Assembly (NCBI GenBank): GCA_004299485.1
Contig: SCQP01000001.1
Location: 372,001 to 436,000, forward strand
Direction of reading: 5' to 3'
DNA from: Acidobacteriota bacterium
GTDB lineage: Bacteria > Acidobacteriota > Terriglobia > Terriglobales > SCQP01
DNA length: 64,000 bases
Translations under genes and position numbers: made by a program
Shown here: positions 42,715 to 50,537 of the stretch, one piece after another
Layout of the letters: each line of letters starts with the position of its first letter
How positions within the stretch are numbered: the first letter of the stretch is position 1
The notes under the pieces: model-generated
Told to the model about the DNA's origin: nothing
The model's input: the letters and a program-made list of their open reading frames with translations, nothing else
Databases searched by the model: none

Positions 42715-44964
42715 TTATTCCTGCGGCGGTCCGGGCGGGTAGCGGGGGATGTGCGCCAGCTCGCGCAAGGATTCCATCAGCTCCTCGCGGCGCTGGCTGT
42801 GCAGCTCGCCTTGCAGCTCCTTCAGCGCCAGCGCCACCACGTCGTAATGGTGCAGGCCGCGATATTCGGGATTGGCCGTAATCTCCAGCCAGAGATTGTG
42901 CAGCAGATCGAGATCTTCGGGCCGCAGACGAGGGGTGTGCGGCCCCAGGCTCTTGATGGTGAGCTGGTTGTCGCGCGAGAGCACGCGCAGCTCCAGGCGC
43001 GGGCGCGGCTCGGGCAGATCCTCCCAGGCATCGCCAGTCAGCTTGGCCTGATCCTCGACCGAGCGCAGCGCCGAGGCGCCTTCAAGGATGACGCTCGACT
43101 CCAGCCTCTGCGCCGTGGCGACGATGGTGTGATAGGCGTTGGAGCCGGGCACAACCAGCAGCGAGACCGGTTTGCCGGCCTTTTCGGCAATGGCCACAAC
43201 CTGGGTGAATAGCTCCTGCTCGTACTGATCGAAGGCCCGCTTTTCATCGACCACCGCCGGTCCAGCAAAGGAACGGAACAGCCGCACGGTCATCACCACG
43301 ATGTCCTGCTTGACGGTATCGGTTTGCGCCAGCGCATACTCCAGGTGATGCAGACTGCGGGGATCGCGCACCGTCACCAGCAGGTTGCCGGGGCGCACGT
43401 TTAACGGCTCGGTGCCGAGATCGGCGCTGACCGCGATACGGAATTTTTCCAGATGCGCATCCCGCGCGCGCTGCCGCTTGGTGATCTGCTCGCTGACGAC
43501 GAAGATAACAAAAAAGCCGGCCGTGAAAGCCGAACCGGCGATGGTGGCGATTTCCTTGGTGAACAGGTTGATGACCGCGGTCGAGGTCAGCACAATCGCG
43601 ATGAAAATTACCCCCAGCGGAATTTCGGTTTTTCCGAACTTGAAGTTGGCGGGAATGCGCCACTCGCGCCCTGCGGGCTGGGTAAATCGCAATACCAGGA
43701 CCGAGACCGCCAGGAAGGTAAAACTCCAGACCAGACCAAACGCATAGCCCTCGCCCAACTCGTAGACATTGCCCCAGGTGATGACAATGACGATCAACTG
43801 CATCATCACGATGGCGTTGATAATGCGATAGACGGTGCCATAGTGACGGTGCGGGCGCCGGAACCAGTCGGTCAGCACGCCGTCCTCACTGACGCGGCTG
43901 AGCACGCCGGTCGAACCGATGATGGCGGTGTTGACCGCACCCGACAGAATCAGCGCGCCCACGAAGACGACGAACGCCTGGAAGATCAGCCGGAGTGTGT
44001 AGGGCCCGGTGAGGTACATGGCCATGCCGCCGATGAGATTGTCGTAATACTTCGGCAGCAGATTGCCGGGGATGATCATGGCGCTGAAAAAGACCGCCAG
44101 CGGGGTGAAGATCACCGTGTAGATGAAGATCACCATGCCGGCCTTTTCCAGGTTTTTCGCCTTCGGGCTCTTGATGTCGCGATAGACCTGGGCCAGCGTT
44201 TCCTCGCCGCTCATGGCCAGGATCGAATGGCCGAACCCGATCAGCAGCACGATACCGGCGACGCCGGTGAGGCTACTCCCCTTTAGCCATCCCAGCGCAT
44301 CCGGACCGAACACGGTGTTGTGCACTGTGGGCAGCGGGGGCAGCGGGGCATGGATGTGAATGACCGTGTACAGACCCCACACGATCATGATGACCACCAT
44401 GATGGTGGTGATCTGCATGACGCGCATGGCCTTCTGGCTGGTCTCGTGGATGCCCTGAATGTTTTTCCACCAGAAATAGACCGTCACCAGAATGGCGAAC
44501 ACCGCGGAAAAACTATTGACCGCGACGTGAACGCTGTAACCCAGGCGGGTGAATAAATCCTGCAAAAAGCCGGCCAGGTACTGACCGGCGGAAACCGCGC
44601 TGATGGGTCCGGTGAGCAGGAAGTCAAACATCAGCGCCGAAACGGCGACTTTGGCAAGGCGGCTACCCAGCGCCTCTTTGACCACGCGGTAGACGCCACC
44701 GCGCACGAACATGGTGCTGGACTCGATGTAGAGGGCCCGCACCGCGTAGCTGAACACCATGACCGCCAGCACCAGCCAGGGCGCACTGGTGCCGATGGCC
44801 TGCTCGGCGATGCCGCCCACATAGAAAGCTGAGGACGCCAAGTCCGCGAGGACAATGGCCGCCGCCTGCCAATAAGTGATGAAGGTCAACATCACCGTAG
44901 TGGCGACGAAGACCTTAGTGGCGGGGCGGCGCAAGAGCCCCTCTGCGGGCGGTTTTGAGGACAT
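42715..44964 (-). CDS. APC-superfamily permease with C-terminal UspA-like domain
   Basis: 749 residues. Residues about 15-490 contain roughly twelve hydrophobic segments of an amino acid/polyamine-type (LeuT-fold) permease, including a GFGHSILAMSGEETLAQVYRD-like segment (broken helix then cytosolic loop). Residues about 520-749 form a soluble domain (LLVTVRDPRSLHHLEYALAQ, QDIVVMTVRLF, KPVSLLVVPGSNAYHTIVATAQRLESSVILEGAS) resembling universal stress proteins, as in bacterial APC transporters fused to a nucleotide-sensing domain. Substrate unknown. It precedes yicC and gmk on the same strand with a 4-base gap. Confidence 0.85.
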   Translation of the reverse strand: MSSKPPAEGLLRRPATKVFVATTVMLTFITYWQAAAIVLADLASSAFYVGGIAEQAIGTSAPWLVLAVMVFSYAVRALYIESSTMFVRGGVYRVVKEALGSRLAKVAVSALMFDFLLTGPISAVSAGQYLAGFLQDLFTRLGYSVHVAVNSFSAVFAILVTVYFWWKNIQGIHETSQKAMRVMQITTIMVVIMIVWGLYTVIHIHAPLPPLPTVHNTVFGPDALGWLKGSSLTGVAGIVLLIGFGHSILAMSGEETLAQVYRDIKSPKAKNLEKAGMVIFIYTVIFTPLAVFFSAMIIPGNLLPKYYDNLIGGMAMYLTGPYTLRLIFQAFVVFVGALILSGAVNTAIIGSTGVLSRVSEDGVLTDWFRRPHRHYGTVYRIINAIVMMQLIVIVITWGNVYELGEGYAFGLVWSFTFLAVSVLVLRFTQPAGREWRIPANFKFGKTEIPLGVIFIAIVLTSTAVINLFTKEIATIAGSAFTAGFFVIFVVSEQITKRQRARDAHLEKFRIAVSADLGTEPLNVRPGNLLVTVRDPRSLHHLEYALAQTDTVKQDIVVMTVRLFRSFAGPAVVDEKRAFDQYEQELFTQVVAIAEKAGKPVSLLVVPGSNAYHTIVATAQRLESSVILEGASALRSVEDQAKLTGDAWEDLPEPRPRLELRVLSRDNQLTIKSLGPHTPRLRPEDLDLLHNLWLEITANPEYRGLHHYDVVALALKELQGELHSQRREELMESLRELAHIPRYPPGPPQE

Positions 44965-44978
44965 GCCGCGAACGCTAG

Positions 44979-45152
44979 CTACAGTTTTTCGGCGTATTCA
45001 CAGGCGGAGCAGGAAATGTACATGCCCCCTGCGACATGCAAGGCGCGATTGCGGATGCGTTTGACCACCCGCAGCGGCTTGCCACATTTGGGGCAGGCCT
45101 GCTCGGCGGCTTCGCCTTTGGAGCGGTCTGCAGTTTTGGCTACCTTACCCAT
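44979..45152 (-). CDS. 57-residue zinc-ribbon protein
   Basis: Short gene not covered by routine length cut-offs. From ATG 45152 the protein reads MGKVAKTADRSKGE..., with CPKCGKPLRVVKR and, 25 residues later, YISCSACEYAEKL, which give two CxxC pairs for one zinc. GGGAGGA lies at the correct distance upstream. It ends 14 bases before the APC transporter gene and probably heads the same operon. Similar small ribbons are often seen near topoisomerase or ribosomal genes, but no function can be assigned. Confidence 0.75.
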   Translation of the reverse strand: MGKVAKTADRSKGEAAEQACPKCGKPLRVVKRIRNRALHVAGGMYISCSACEYAEKL

Positions 45153-45185
45153 TCGGATCCTCCCGTTTCGGACTGAGCAACGATT

Positions 45186-45935
45186 TTAGCGCAACAGGCG
45201 CACTGGGGTCCCGCGACGGGCATCGAGGCGGGTGGCGGCAGAATCGCCCGCGGCGGCGATTTCCATCCAACCCTCGGCACCGACCATCAGCAGGAGTTCG
45301 CCAATCGGCGCCGCACCGTAATGGCCGCGCCAGCGGCGAATGTGCTGATTCCCAATTTGTGCCACCTGCCAGCCGCCCACGGCCTGGGCGCGGACGTTCA
45401 GCACCAGATTTCCGAACGAATCTACGAATAACACCTGGGCGAGGACGCCATCGACGGCGACGGTGGGTTTGGGCAATTCCAGGCGGCGCCAGTCAGTGAC
45501 CAGTTCGCCCGGCGGCGCTCCGGCGCGGCGAACGAGCTGGGCGGCAATGTCGGCCATGGCATCTCGTGCGACAAAGGTGGTGCGCTCGCGCAAGGGCACG
45601 GCCCAGACGCGCGCCTCGGGCTCGTGTTCGAGCACCAGCCCCAGGCCGCCGTGATCCAGCGCGATGAAAAATTGCCCCGCGGCTGACGCCACCAGAACCC
45701 GATCGGGACCGGTTCCGCGATCAAGAGCGAGCAAATGGATGGTTCCGGCAGGATAATAAGAATAGACCCGCAGCAGGAACAGGGCAGCGGCGAAAACATC
45801 GCCACCCGCCAGTTCGTGGCTGAGATCGAGTAAACGCGCCTCGGGGCAGCGGCGCAGCAGCGCGCCACGCAGTATGGCGGCAAACGCACTGGCACCGCCA
45901 AAGTCGGAGCTGAGCGTGATCAGCGGGTCAGGCAT
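45186..45935 (-). CDS. SAM hydroxide adenosyltransferase-like (DUF62) protein with altered motifs
   Basis: 249 residues. LITLSSDFGGASAFAAILRG at the N-terminus, LLDLSHELAGGDVFAAALFL, TIHLLALDRGTG, FFIALDHGGLGLVLEHEP and VLFVDSFGNLVLNVRA follow the order of the DUF62 (SAM hydrolase/fluorinase-related) family. Typical members hydrolyse S-adenosylmethionine to adenosine and methionine and carry VVDPGVG and APDNG; here those positions read LALDRGTG and ALDHGG, so activity may differ. It is divergent from the citrate synthase gene. Confidence 0.72.
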   Translation of the reverse strand: MPDPLITLSSDFGGASAFAAILRGALLRRCPEARLLDLSHELAGGDVFAAALFLLRVYSYYPAGTIHLLALDRGTGPDRVLVASAAGQFFIALDHGGLGLVLEHEPEARVWAVPLRERTTFVARDAMADIAAQLVRRAGAPPGELVTDWRRLELPKPTVAVDGVLAQVLFVDSFGNLVLNVRAQAVGGWQVAQIGNQHIRRWRGHYGAAPIGELLLMVGAEGWMEIAAAGDSAATRLDARRGTPVRLLR

Positions 45936-46012
45936 AGAGTTTACGCAAGCGTGGAAGTAGGTTATACCTCTTAATAGAACACTTTAACGGCGAACAACGG
46001 AGAACCACGGCA

Positions 46013-47164
46013 ATGTCAACGGCAAACGTAACGACCCATCCAGCCACCCGCGGCCTGCAGGACGTGGTGGCGTCCCCCTCGGCCATCTGCTTCATCAATG
46101 GCGATGAAGGCATCCTCGCCTATCGCGGGTACAACATTCACGACCTGGCCGAGCGTTCGACCTTTGAAGAGACAGCATACCTGCTCTGGTTTGGCCACTT
46201 GCCGACGGCAGGGGAGCTGTCCAGCCTGAAGCGCGACCTGAACGCCGCCTTGACGCTGCCCCAACCCATCCAGCAATTGTTGTCCAATTTTCAGACCAGC
46301 GCGCCCAAGGCGACACCTATGGACGTGCTCCGCACTACAGTTTCGGCGCTGGCGCTGTATGATCCGGACGCCGCCGATATGAGCCGCGAAGCCAATGTGC
46401 GCAAATCGATCCGGCTGATCGCACAAACCGCGGCCATCGTCGCCGGCCTGGACCGGCTGCGCAAGGGCAAGCCCATGGTTGCGCCGGCAGCGGAGGGCCC
46501 GCTGGCGACCAATTTTCTCTACATGCTGAACGGCACAAAGCCCACCGCAACGGCCGAGCGGGCGATGGATATCGCCCTGATTCTGCATGCCGATCATGAG
46601 TTTAACGCCTCGACATTTGCTGCCCGCGTGACCGCGGCGACCCTGAGCGACATTCACTCGGCGGTGACCAGCGCGATTGGCGCCCTGAAGGGGCCTCTGC
46701 ACGGCGGCGCCAACCAGGCGGTGATCAAGATTCTGCTGGAAATCGGCAAGGGAGATCCCATCGCCAAAATTCAGGAGTTGATCGCCAACAAAGTCAAGAT
46801 TCCCGGCTTCGGGCATCGCGTGTATCACACCATGGACCCGCGCGCGGTGCATTTGCGCGAGCTCTCGAAGGAGCTGTGCCAGGCCTCCGGCAATGGTTTC
46901 CTCTACGAGCACTCGAAGCAGATTGAGGAGTACATGAAGCGGGAAAAGAATCTGAACCCGAACGTGGATTTCTACTCGGCTTCGGCCTACTACGCCATGG
47001 GCATCAGCCCCGATCTGTACACGCCGATTTTCGCCATTTCGCGCATGGCGGGTTGGACGGCGCACGTACTGGAGCAGTACAGCGACAACCGGCTCATCCG
47101 GCCGCGCGCGGAATACATCGGGCCCAAGGTGCCGCAGACGTACGTGCCGATCGAAAAGAGGTAG
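46013..47164 (+). CDS. gltA: Citrate synthase (short, 2-methylcitrate-like type)
   Basis: 383 residues, the short Gram-positive/archaeal-type length. GILAYRGYNIHDLAERSTFEE near the N-terminus, GPLHGGANQAV (active-site His), KIPGFGHRVYHTMDPRA (second His) and NVDFYSASAYYAMGI (catalytic Asp) are all present. It condenses oxaloacetate with acetyl-CoA, or possibly with propionyl-CoA. GGAG lies 11 bases before ATG 46013. A heptamer array starts at its stop codon. Confidence 0.95.
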   Translation: MSTANVTTHPATRGLQDVVASPSAICFINGDEGILAYRGYNIHDLAERSTFEETAYLLWFGHLPTAGELSSLKRDLNAALTLPQPIQQLLSNFQTSAPKATPMDVLRTTVSALALYDPDAADMSREANVRKSIRLIAQTAAIVAGLDRLRKGKPMVAPAAEGPLATNFLYMLNGTKPTATAERAMDIALILHADHEFNASTFAARVTAATLSDIHSAVTSAIGALKGPLHGGANQAVIKILLEIGKGDPIAKIQELIANKVKIPGFGHRVYHTMDPRAVHLRELSKELCQASGNGFLYEHSKQIEEYMKREKNLNPNVDFYSASAYYAMGISPDLYTPIFAISRMAGWTAHVLEQYSDNRLIRPRAEYIGPKVPQTYVPIEKR

Positions 47165-47197
47165 CCATCAGCTATCAGCCACCAGCCATCAGCGGTG
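47163..47197 (+). repeat. Heptamer array (AGCCATC)
   Basis: AGCCATC, AGCTATC, AGCCACC, AGCCATC, AGCGGTG in phase 7. As at ndk, it begins with the last two bases of the preceding TAG stop codon. It separates gltA from the deacylase gene. Confidence 0.8.
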
Positions 47198-47216
47198 CCC
47201 GGCACCGGCTGAAACC

Positions 47217-47705
47217 ATGGGCATGAAAGCGCCAGTCACGGCGGCGGTGCGCTGGCTGCGTGAGCATAATGCGGCGTACGACGAACGGCTGTACCGCTAC
47301 GAGGAGCATGGCGGTACAGCCGTTTCCGCGCGTGAGATGGGCGTCGAGGAGCACACGGTGATCAAGACGCTGGTGATGGAAGACGACCAGAGGGCGCCGC
47401 TGATCATGCTCATGCACGGCGACCGTGAGGTCTCGACGCGAGCGCTGGCGCGGCAGCTCGAGCGGCGCAGCATTGTCCCCTGCCGGCCGGAAGTGGCGCA
47501 GAAACATAGCGGCTATCTGGTGGGCGGGACCTCGCCGTTCGGCACGCACAAGCCGCTGCCGGTCTATGCGGAAGCCACCATTGCGGCGCTGCCGCGCCTG
47601 TTCATCAACGGCGGCAAGCGCGGGTTTCTGGTGGAAATGACAGGCGCAGAGCTGTGGCGGCTGCTGGCGCCGACGCCGGTTTCGGTTGCGGTGAGCGCGC
47701 CATGA
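47217..47705 (+). CDS. YbaK/EbsC-type aminoacyl-tRNA deacylase
   Basis: 162 residues, the standard length. TVIKTLVMEDDQRAPLIMLM holds the conserved Lys; RPEVAQKHSGYLVGGTSPFGT and LFINGGKRGFLVEM are YbaK-type motifs. Members hydrolyse mischarged Cys-tRNA(Pro) or related errors in trans. The C-terminal codons overlap the SDR start (ATGA), so the two are coupled. No strong ribosome binding site is seen; ATG 47217 starts just before the conserved sequence. Confidence 0.9.
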   Translation: MGMKAPVTAAVRWLREHNAAYDERLYRYEEHGGTAVSAREMGVEEHTVIKTLVMEDDQRAPLIMLMHGDREVSTRALARQLERRSIVPCRPEVAQKHSGYLVGGTSPFGTHKPLPVYAEATIAALPRLFINGGKRGFLVEMTGAELWRLLAPTPVSVAVSAP

Positions 47706-48406
47706 GCCAGGCGGCAGTAATCACGGGCGCCTCCAGCGGCATTGGCGCGGCCTGTGCGCGTCGGCTGTTGCAAGAGGGCTGGCGCGTGGCGGCGATGGCA
47801 CGGCGCGAGCAGCCGCTCGCAGCGCTGGGGGAGGCGTTTCCCGGCCAGGTGCTACCCGTGCCGGCCGATCTCGCCGATGCCGCCGCGATCGACCGTACCG
47901 TGGCGGCTATTGCCGCCTGGCAGCCTTCGATTCAGGCGGTGGTCTGTGCCGCCGGGGATTTTCTGGTGCGGCCCATGGAGGCAACCAGCAGCGCGGAGTT
48001 CGAGCGCCTCTGGCGGCTGACAGTGTGGTCGAAGTTTTATCTGGTGCGGGCGCTGCTGCCGCTGCTCGCGGCACCGGCGCAACCGGCGCGGGCCGTCATT
48101 CACCTTGCCTCGCTCGCCGCTCATCACGATTTTGCCGATGAAACCGCCTACACCTCCGCCATGCATGGTGTCATCGGCCTGGCGCGGGCGCAGGATGTCG
48201 AATTGAAGGGCCGCGGTATCCGCGTGGCCGTGGTTTCGCCAGGACTGGTGCGCACGCCGCTCACTGAGCGGTCCTTCCCTGCGGAAGTGCTGACCGGGGC
48301 GCTGGCGCCGGAAGCCATCGCGGGTTCGGTCGAGACGCTGATTGCGACCATCGCCGCCGGCGGCTACATCCCCGAAATTTTTCATGTTCCCCAGAATTCG
48401 ACGTAG
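47702..48406 (+). CDS. SDR-family protein lacking the YxxxK lysine
   Basis: 234 residues from ATG 47702, overlapping the previous stop. An SDR Rossmann fold is clear: AAVITGASSGIGAACARRLL (TGxxxGIG), VPADLADAA, CAAGDFLVRP (NAG replaced by CAAG) and VIHLASLAAHHDF with the catalytic Ser. The YxxxK site reads AYTSAMHGVIGLARA: the Tyr is kept but the Lys is Met. Lys contributes to NAD(P) binding and Tyr activation, so oxidoreductase activity is doubtful. Substrate unknown. It is convergent with queD and overlaps it by 25 bases. Confidence 0.85.
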   Translation: MSQAAVITGASSGIGAACARRLLQEGWRVAAMARREQPLAALGEAFPGQVLPVPADLADAAAIDRTVAAIAAWQPSIQAVVCAAGDFLVRPMEATSSAEFERLWRLTVWSKFYLVRALLPLLAAPAQPARAVIHLASLAAHHDFADETAYTSAMHGVIGLARAQDVELKGRGIRVAVVSPGLVRTPLTERSFPAEVLTGALAPEAIAGSVETLIATIAAGGYIPEIFHVPQNST

Positions 48407-48744
48407 AGCGAGCGCGTTTCCCAGAGCGTGAGACCCAGGCGCAGATGCGCCGGAACGGCGGGCCGCAACTGCTCCCAAATCCAGGATGCCAGCGCCTCCA
48501 ACGAAGGGTGCTCCAGAATGGCATCCAGATTGCGGTGGTCGAGCGGCGCGATCACCGCATATTCAACCAGCGTCTTCAGACCGCGGAGATCGTAGAGCAT
48601 GCCTTCGCCGTCCAGCTCGCCCTCCAGCATGACGGTGAACTCGTAGTCGTGACCGTGGGGCAGGCGATCGTAGCCATGGTCGTTGGGAAACGAATGTACC
48701 GCGTTGAAGCGGAAACCGGTCTTGGCAACACGAAAGGTCGGCAC
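48382..48744 (-). CDS. queD: 6-carboxy-5,6,7,8-tetrahydropterin synthase
   Basis: 120 residues, the usual QueD/PTPS length. FNAVHSF and PHGHDYEFTVML give the zinc His residues (H17, H30, H32), and APLDHRNLD the catalytic Asp-His region; the C-terminal WETRSLYVEF carries the conserved Glu. It acts before QueE and QueC in making preQ0 for queuosine; queF is at 5 kb. The start is GTG 48744, with TACACT exactly 6 bases upstream. Confidence 0.9.
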   Translation of the reverse strand: MPTFRVAKTGFRFNAVHSFPNDHGYDRLPHGHDYEFTVMLEGELDGEGMLYDLRGLKTLVEYAVIAPLDHRNLDAILEHPSLEALASWIWEQLRPAVPAHLRLGLTLWETRSLYVEFWGT

Positions 48745-48750
48745 CCAGCT

Positions 48751-48756
48751 AGTGTA
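48751..48756 (-). promoter_or_regulatory. -10-like TACACT of queD
   Basis: On the minus strand TACACT ends 6 bases before the GTG start at 48744. Between 48757 and 48870 only GC-rich hairpin-forming sequence was seen, no gene. Confidence 0.45.
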
Positions 48757-48870
48757 CCTGTGGCCCGGCAGCGGAGCCGGGGCACCCAGGGCCCCCGGCG
48801 GAGCGGCCTCGCGGCCTTGGAGAGCGGGCCCCGCGGCGTAGCCGCGCTGGGCGCCCGCGATTAAGCAAAG

Positions 48871-49152
48871 TCAGTGTGACGGCGAAGGCGCCTGCGCTGC
48901 GAATCCCGCGATGCGGCCGCGCACGCGCAACAGCACCGTAAGCACGAAGCCGCCGAGCAAGGCCATCCAGGTGGACGAAACGATGCCGGCGCCAGGCGCG
49001 GTGCCCAGCGAGCGCATGATCAGGCCGCCCAGCAAGCCGCCAATAATGCCGCTGACGATCTCCATGCCCGGACGCTGGCCGCCGGCGCGCATGACGCGGG
49101 CGGTGACCCAGCCGGCAATGGCTCCTGCGAGGATCCAGGCAATGACCACCAT
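48871..49152 (-). CDS. GlsB/YeaQ/YmgE-family membrane protein
   Basis: 93 residues with three hydrophobic segments rich in Gly (MVVIAWILAGAIAGWVTARV; IVSGIIGGLLGGLIMRSLG; TWMALLGGFVLTVLLRV). The G.I.GG..GG pattern is characteristic of this 'transglycosylase-associated' stress family, whose function is not known. TAACTT ends 6 bases before the ATG and lies inside the first unit of a heptamer array. Confidence 0.85.
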   Translation of the reverse strand: MVVIAWILAGAIAGWVTARVMRAGGQRPGMEIVSGIIGGLLGGLIMRSLGTAPGAGIVSSTWMALLGGFVLTVLLRVRGRIAGFAAQAPSPSH

Positions 49153-49159
49153 GCCTCTA

Positions 49160-49260
49160 AGTTATCAGTTTTCAGTTGTCAGCTTTCAGTTTTTGGCGCC
49201 GCGATCCTCGAAGTTCGCTCGTACGACTGAGAACTGACGACTGATTACCGACGACCTCAG
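49160..49260. repeat. Two opposed heptamer arrays able to pair as a long hairpin
   Basis: First array 49160-49194: AGTTATC, AGTTTTC, AGTTGTC, AGCTTTC, AGTTTTT. After 31 bases the second array 49226-49260 reads ACTGAGA, ACTGACG, ACTGATT, ACCGACG, ACCTCAG, which is the opposite-strand version of the same motif. The arrays could form an imperfect stem. They separate the PpiC gene's stop from the GlsB-type gene's start on the minus strand, and could act as a terminator or processing site (inference). Confidence 0.75.
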
Positions 49261-49261
49261 T

Positions 49262-50269
49262 TCAGTTCGCGCCCGCAAGCAGCCGTTCCGCGAAATAATT
49301 CACCACCTTGGCGCGGTCGCGGACGGTTGTCAAAAATGCGGTCTGCAGTACCTGCTGCCGGGCGTTGGTAAGCAAATCGCGGATGCTCTGCTGCACCTGC
49401 TTATCCGATAGCGGCCGCAGACCCGCGGGTTCGATGCCGGCCAGCTTCAGCAGGTAATCACCGGAGGGGGTGGCAATGACGGGCGAGACTTCGCCGGGAT
49501 GCAGGCGCAGAATGGCGGCGCGCAGCAGCGGTGGGGTTTGCGACTGCAGCACCGACTGTGGGATCAGGCCCATGTCGCCGCCGCTGGAGGCAGTGGCCGG
49601 ATCTTCGGAATATTGCTCCGCGAGAGTAGCAAAGTCGGCGTGTGCGGCAAGCCGCTGCTGGAGCATCCGGATTTTCTTTTTGGCGGCTGCGGGCGTGGTG
49701 GCCTTGTCTTCCGCAAGATTGGTCACCGGACCCGCATGGGGCGTGACGACAATTTCGAGGACATGATACTGGCGCTCGGGCAGATGAAAGCTGGCCTGGT
49801 TTTGCTGATAGTAGGCGGCGATGTCGGCAGCGCTGATCTGGATTTTGTCGCCCACCTCACGCTGCAGGAGCTGATTCAAAATGAGCGAATCGGCAATTTG
49901 CTGCCGCTCGGCGGTCTGCGCGGCGGGACTTTGATGGACCGAAGCCACGCTCAGGGAGCGCTCGACTTGGGCAGGATCGGCCTGGATGCCGAGACGCTGA
50001 GCGTATTGCAGCAGAATATGGCGGTCAATGAGTTGATTGAGCAGTGAGAGGCGCAATTGCAGGCTTTGCTGGGGGGGCAAAGGCGCCGAGGCGCCGGCCG
50101 TCTGCTGCGCATAGAGGCGGTTGAGCGCGGCGGCGGTGACCGGCTGGCCATTGACGGTGGCCACCACATCGGGGCCGGCCGGCGCCGGCCGGAACCAGGA
50201 GCACCCGGTCAGGGCGAGAGCAGCCAGCAGGGCGGCGGCAGCGGGCAAGCGGGGCGCGGCTGAGGGCAC
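49262..50269 (-). CDS. SurA/PpiC-type peptidylprolyl isomerase lipoprotein
   Basis: 335 residues. AAALLAALALTGC is a lipobox, so the protein should be an anchored periplasmic lipoprotein. A SurA-like helical N-terminal part (VVATVNGQPVTAAALNRLY, about 35-160) precedes a parvulin rotamase domain (about 165-290: YHVLEIVVTPHAG, FATLAEQYSEDPATASSGGDMGLI, GEVSPVIATPSGDYLLKL). It probably assists folding of exported proteins. A weak start context; the ATG is selected by the signal peptide. Confidence 0.9.
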   Translation of the reverse strand: MPSAAPRLPAAAALLAALALTGCSWFRPAPAGPDVVATVNGQPVTAAALNRLYAQQTAGASAPLPPQQSLQLRLSLLNQLIDRHILLQYAQRLGIQADPAQVERSLSVASVHQSPAAQTAERQQIADSLILNQLLQREVGDKIQISAADIAAYYQQNQASFHLPERQYHVLEIVVTPHAGPVTNLAEDKATTPAAAKKKIRMLQQRLAAHADFATLAEQYSEDPATASSGGDMGLIPQSVLQSQTPPLLRAAILRLHPGEVSPVIATPSGDYLLKLAGIEPAGLRPLSDKQVQQSIRDLLTNARQQVLQTAFLTTVRDRAKVVNYFAERLLAGAN

Positions 50270-50431
50270 GCTTCAGTGTAGACTGCCCGGAGCCGATTTC
50301 CAATGCCGTCACTACCCAGTCGGGCGCGGCCCAGCCGAACGCAGGACCGGGCTGGGGCCTCGGGAATCCGGCCCCGTGCAAGCATAAGCGGGCAGCGCGG
50401 CGCTGCCGCGCCGGGGTCAGCGCCCATCGAA

Positions 50432-50479
50432 GATACCTAAGCACACGGGATATAAATTTGCGCCACAATTTGAGGTATC
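50432..50479 (+). promoter_or_regulatory. Inverted repeat GATACCT...AGGTATC upstream of marR
   Basis: Perfect 7-bp arms at 50432-50438 and 50473-50479, with an AT-rich centre (TATAAATTTG) that is unusual for this GC-rich sequence. It lies about 60 bases before the marR gene and is a candidate operator or promoter region. No other gene-like sequence was seen between 50270 and 50537. Confidence 0.35.
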
Positions 50480-50537
50480 ACAGGGATGCGTTTGCGGGTA
50501 TGATGAGGAGACGCGCCCAATACGGGGTGTACCCAAC

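Noticed and set aside
49160-49260. CRISPR array
   Set aside because: Units are 7 bases without spacers, and no cas genes are present.
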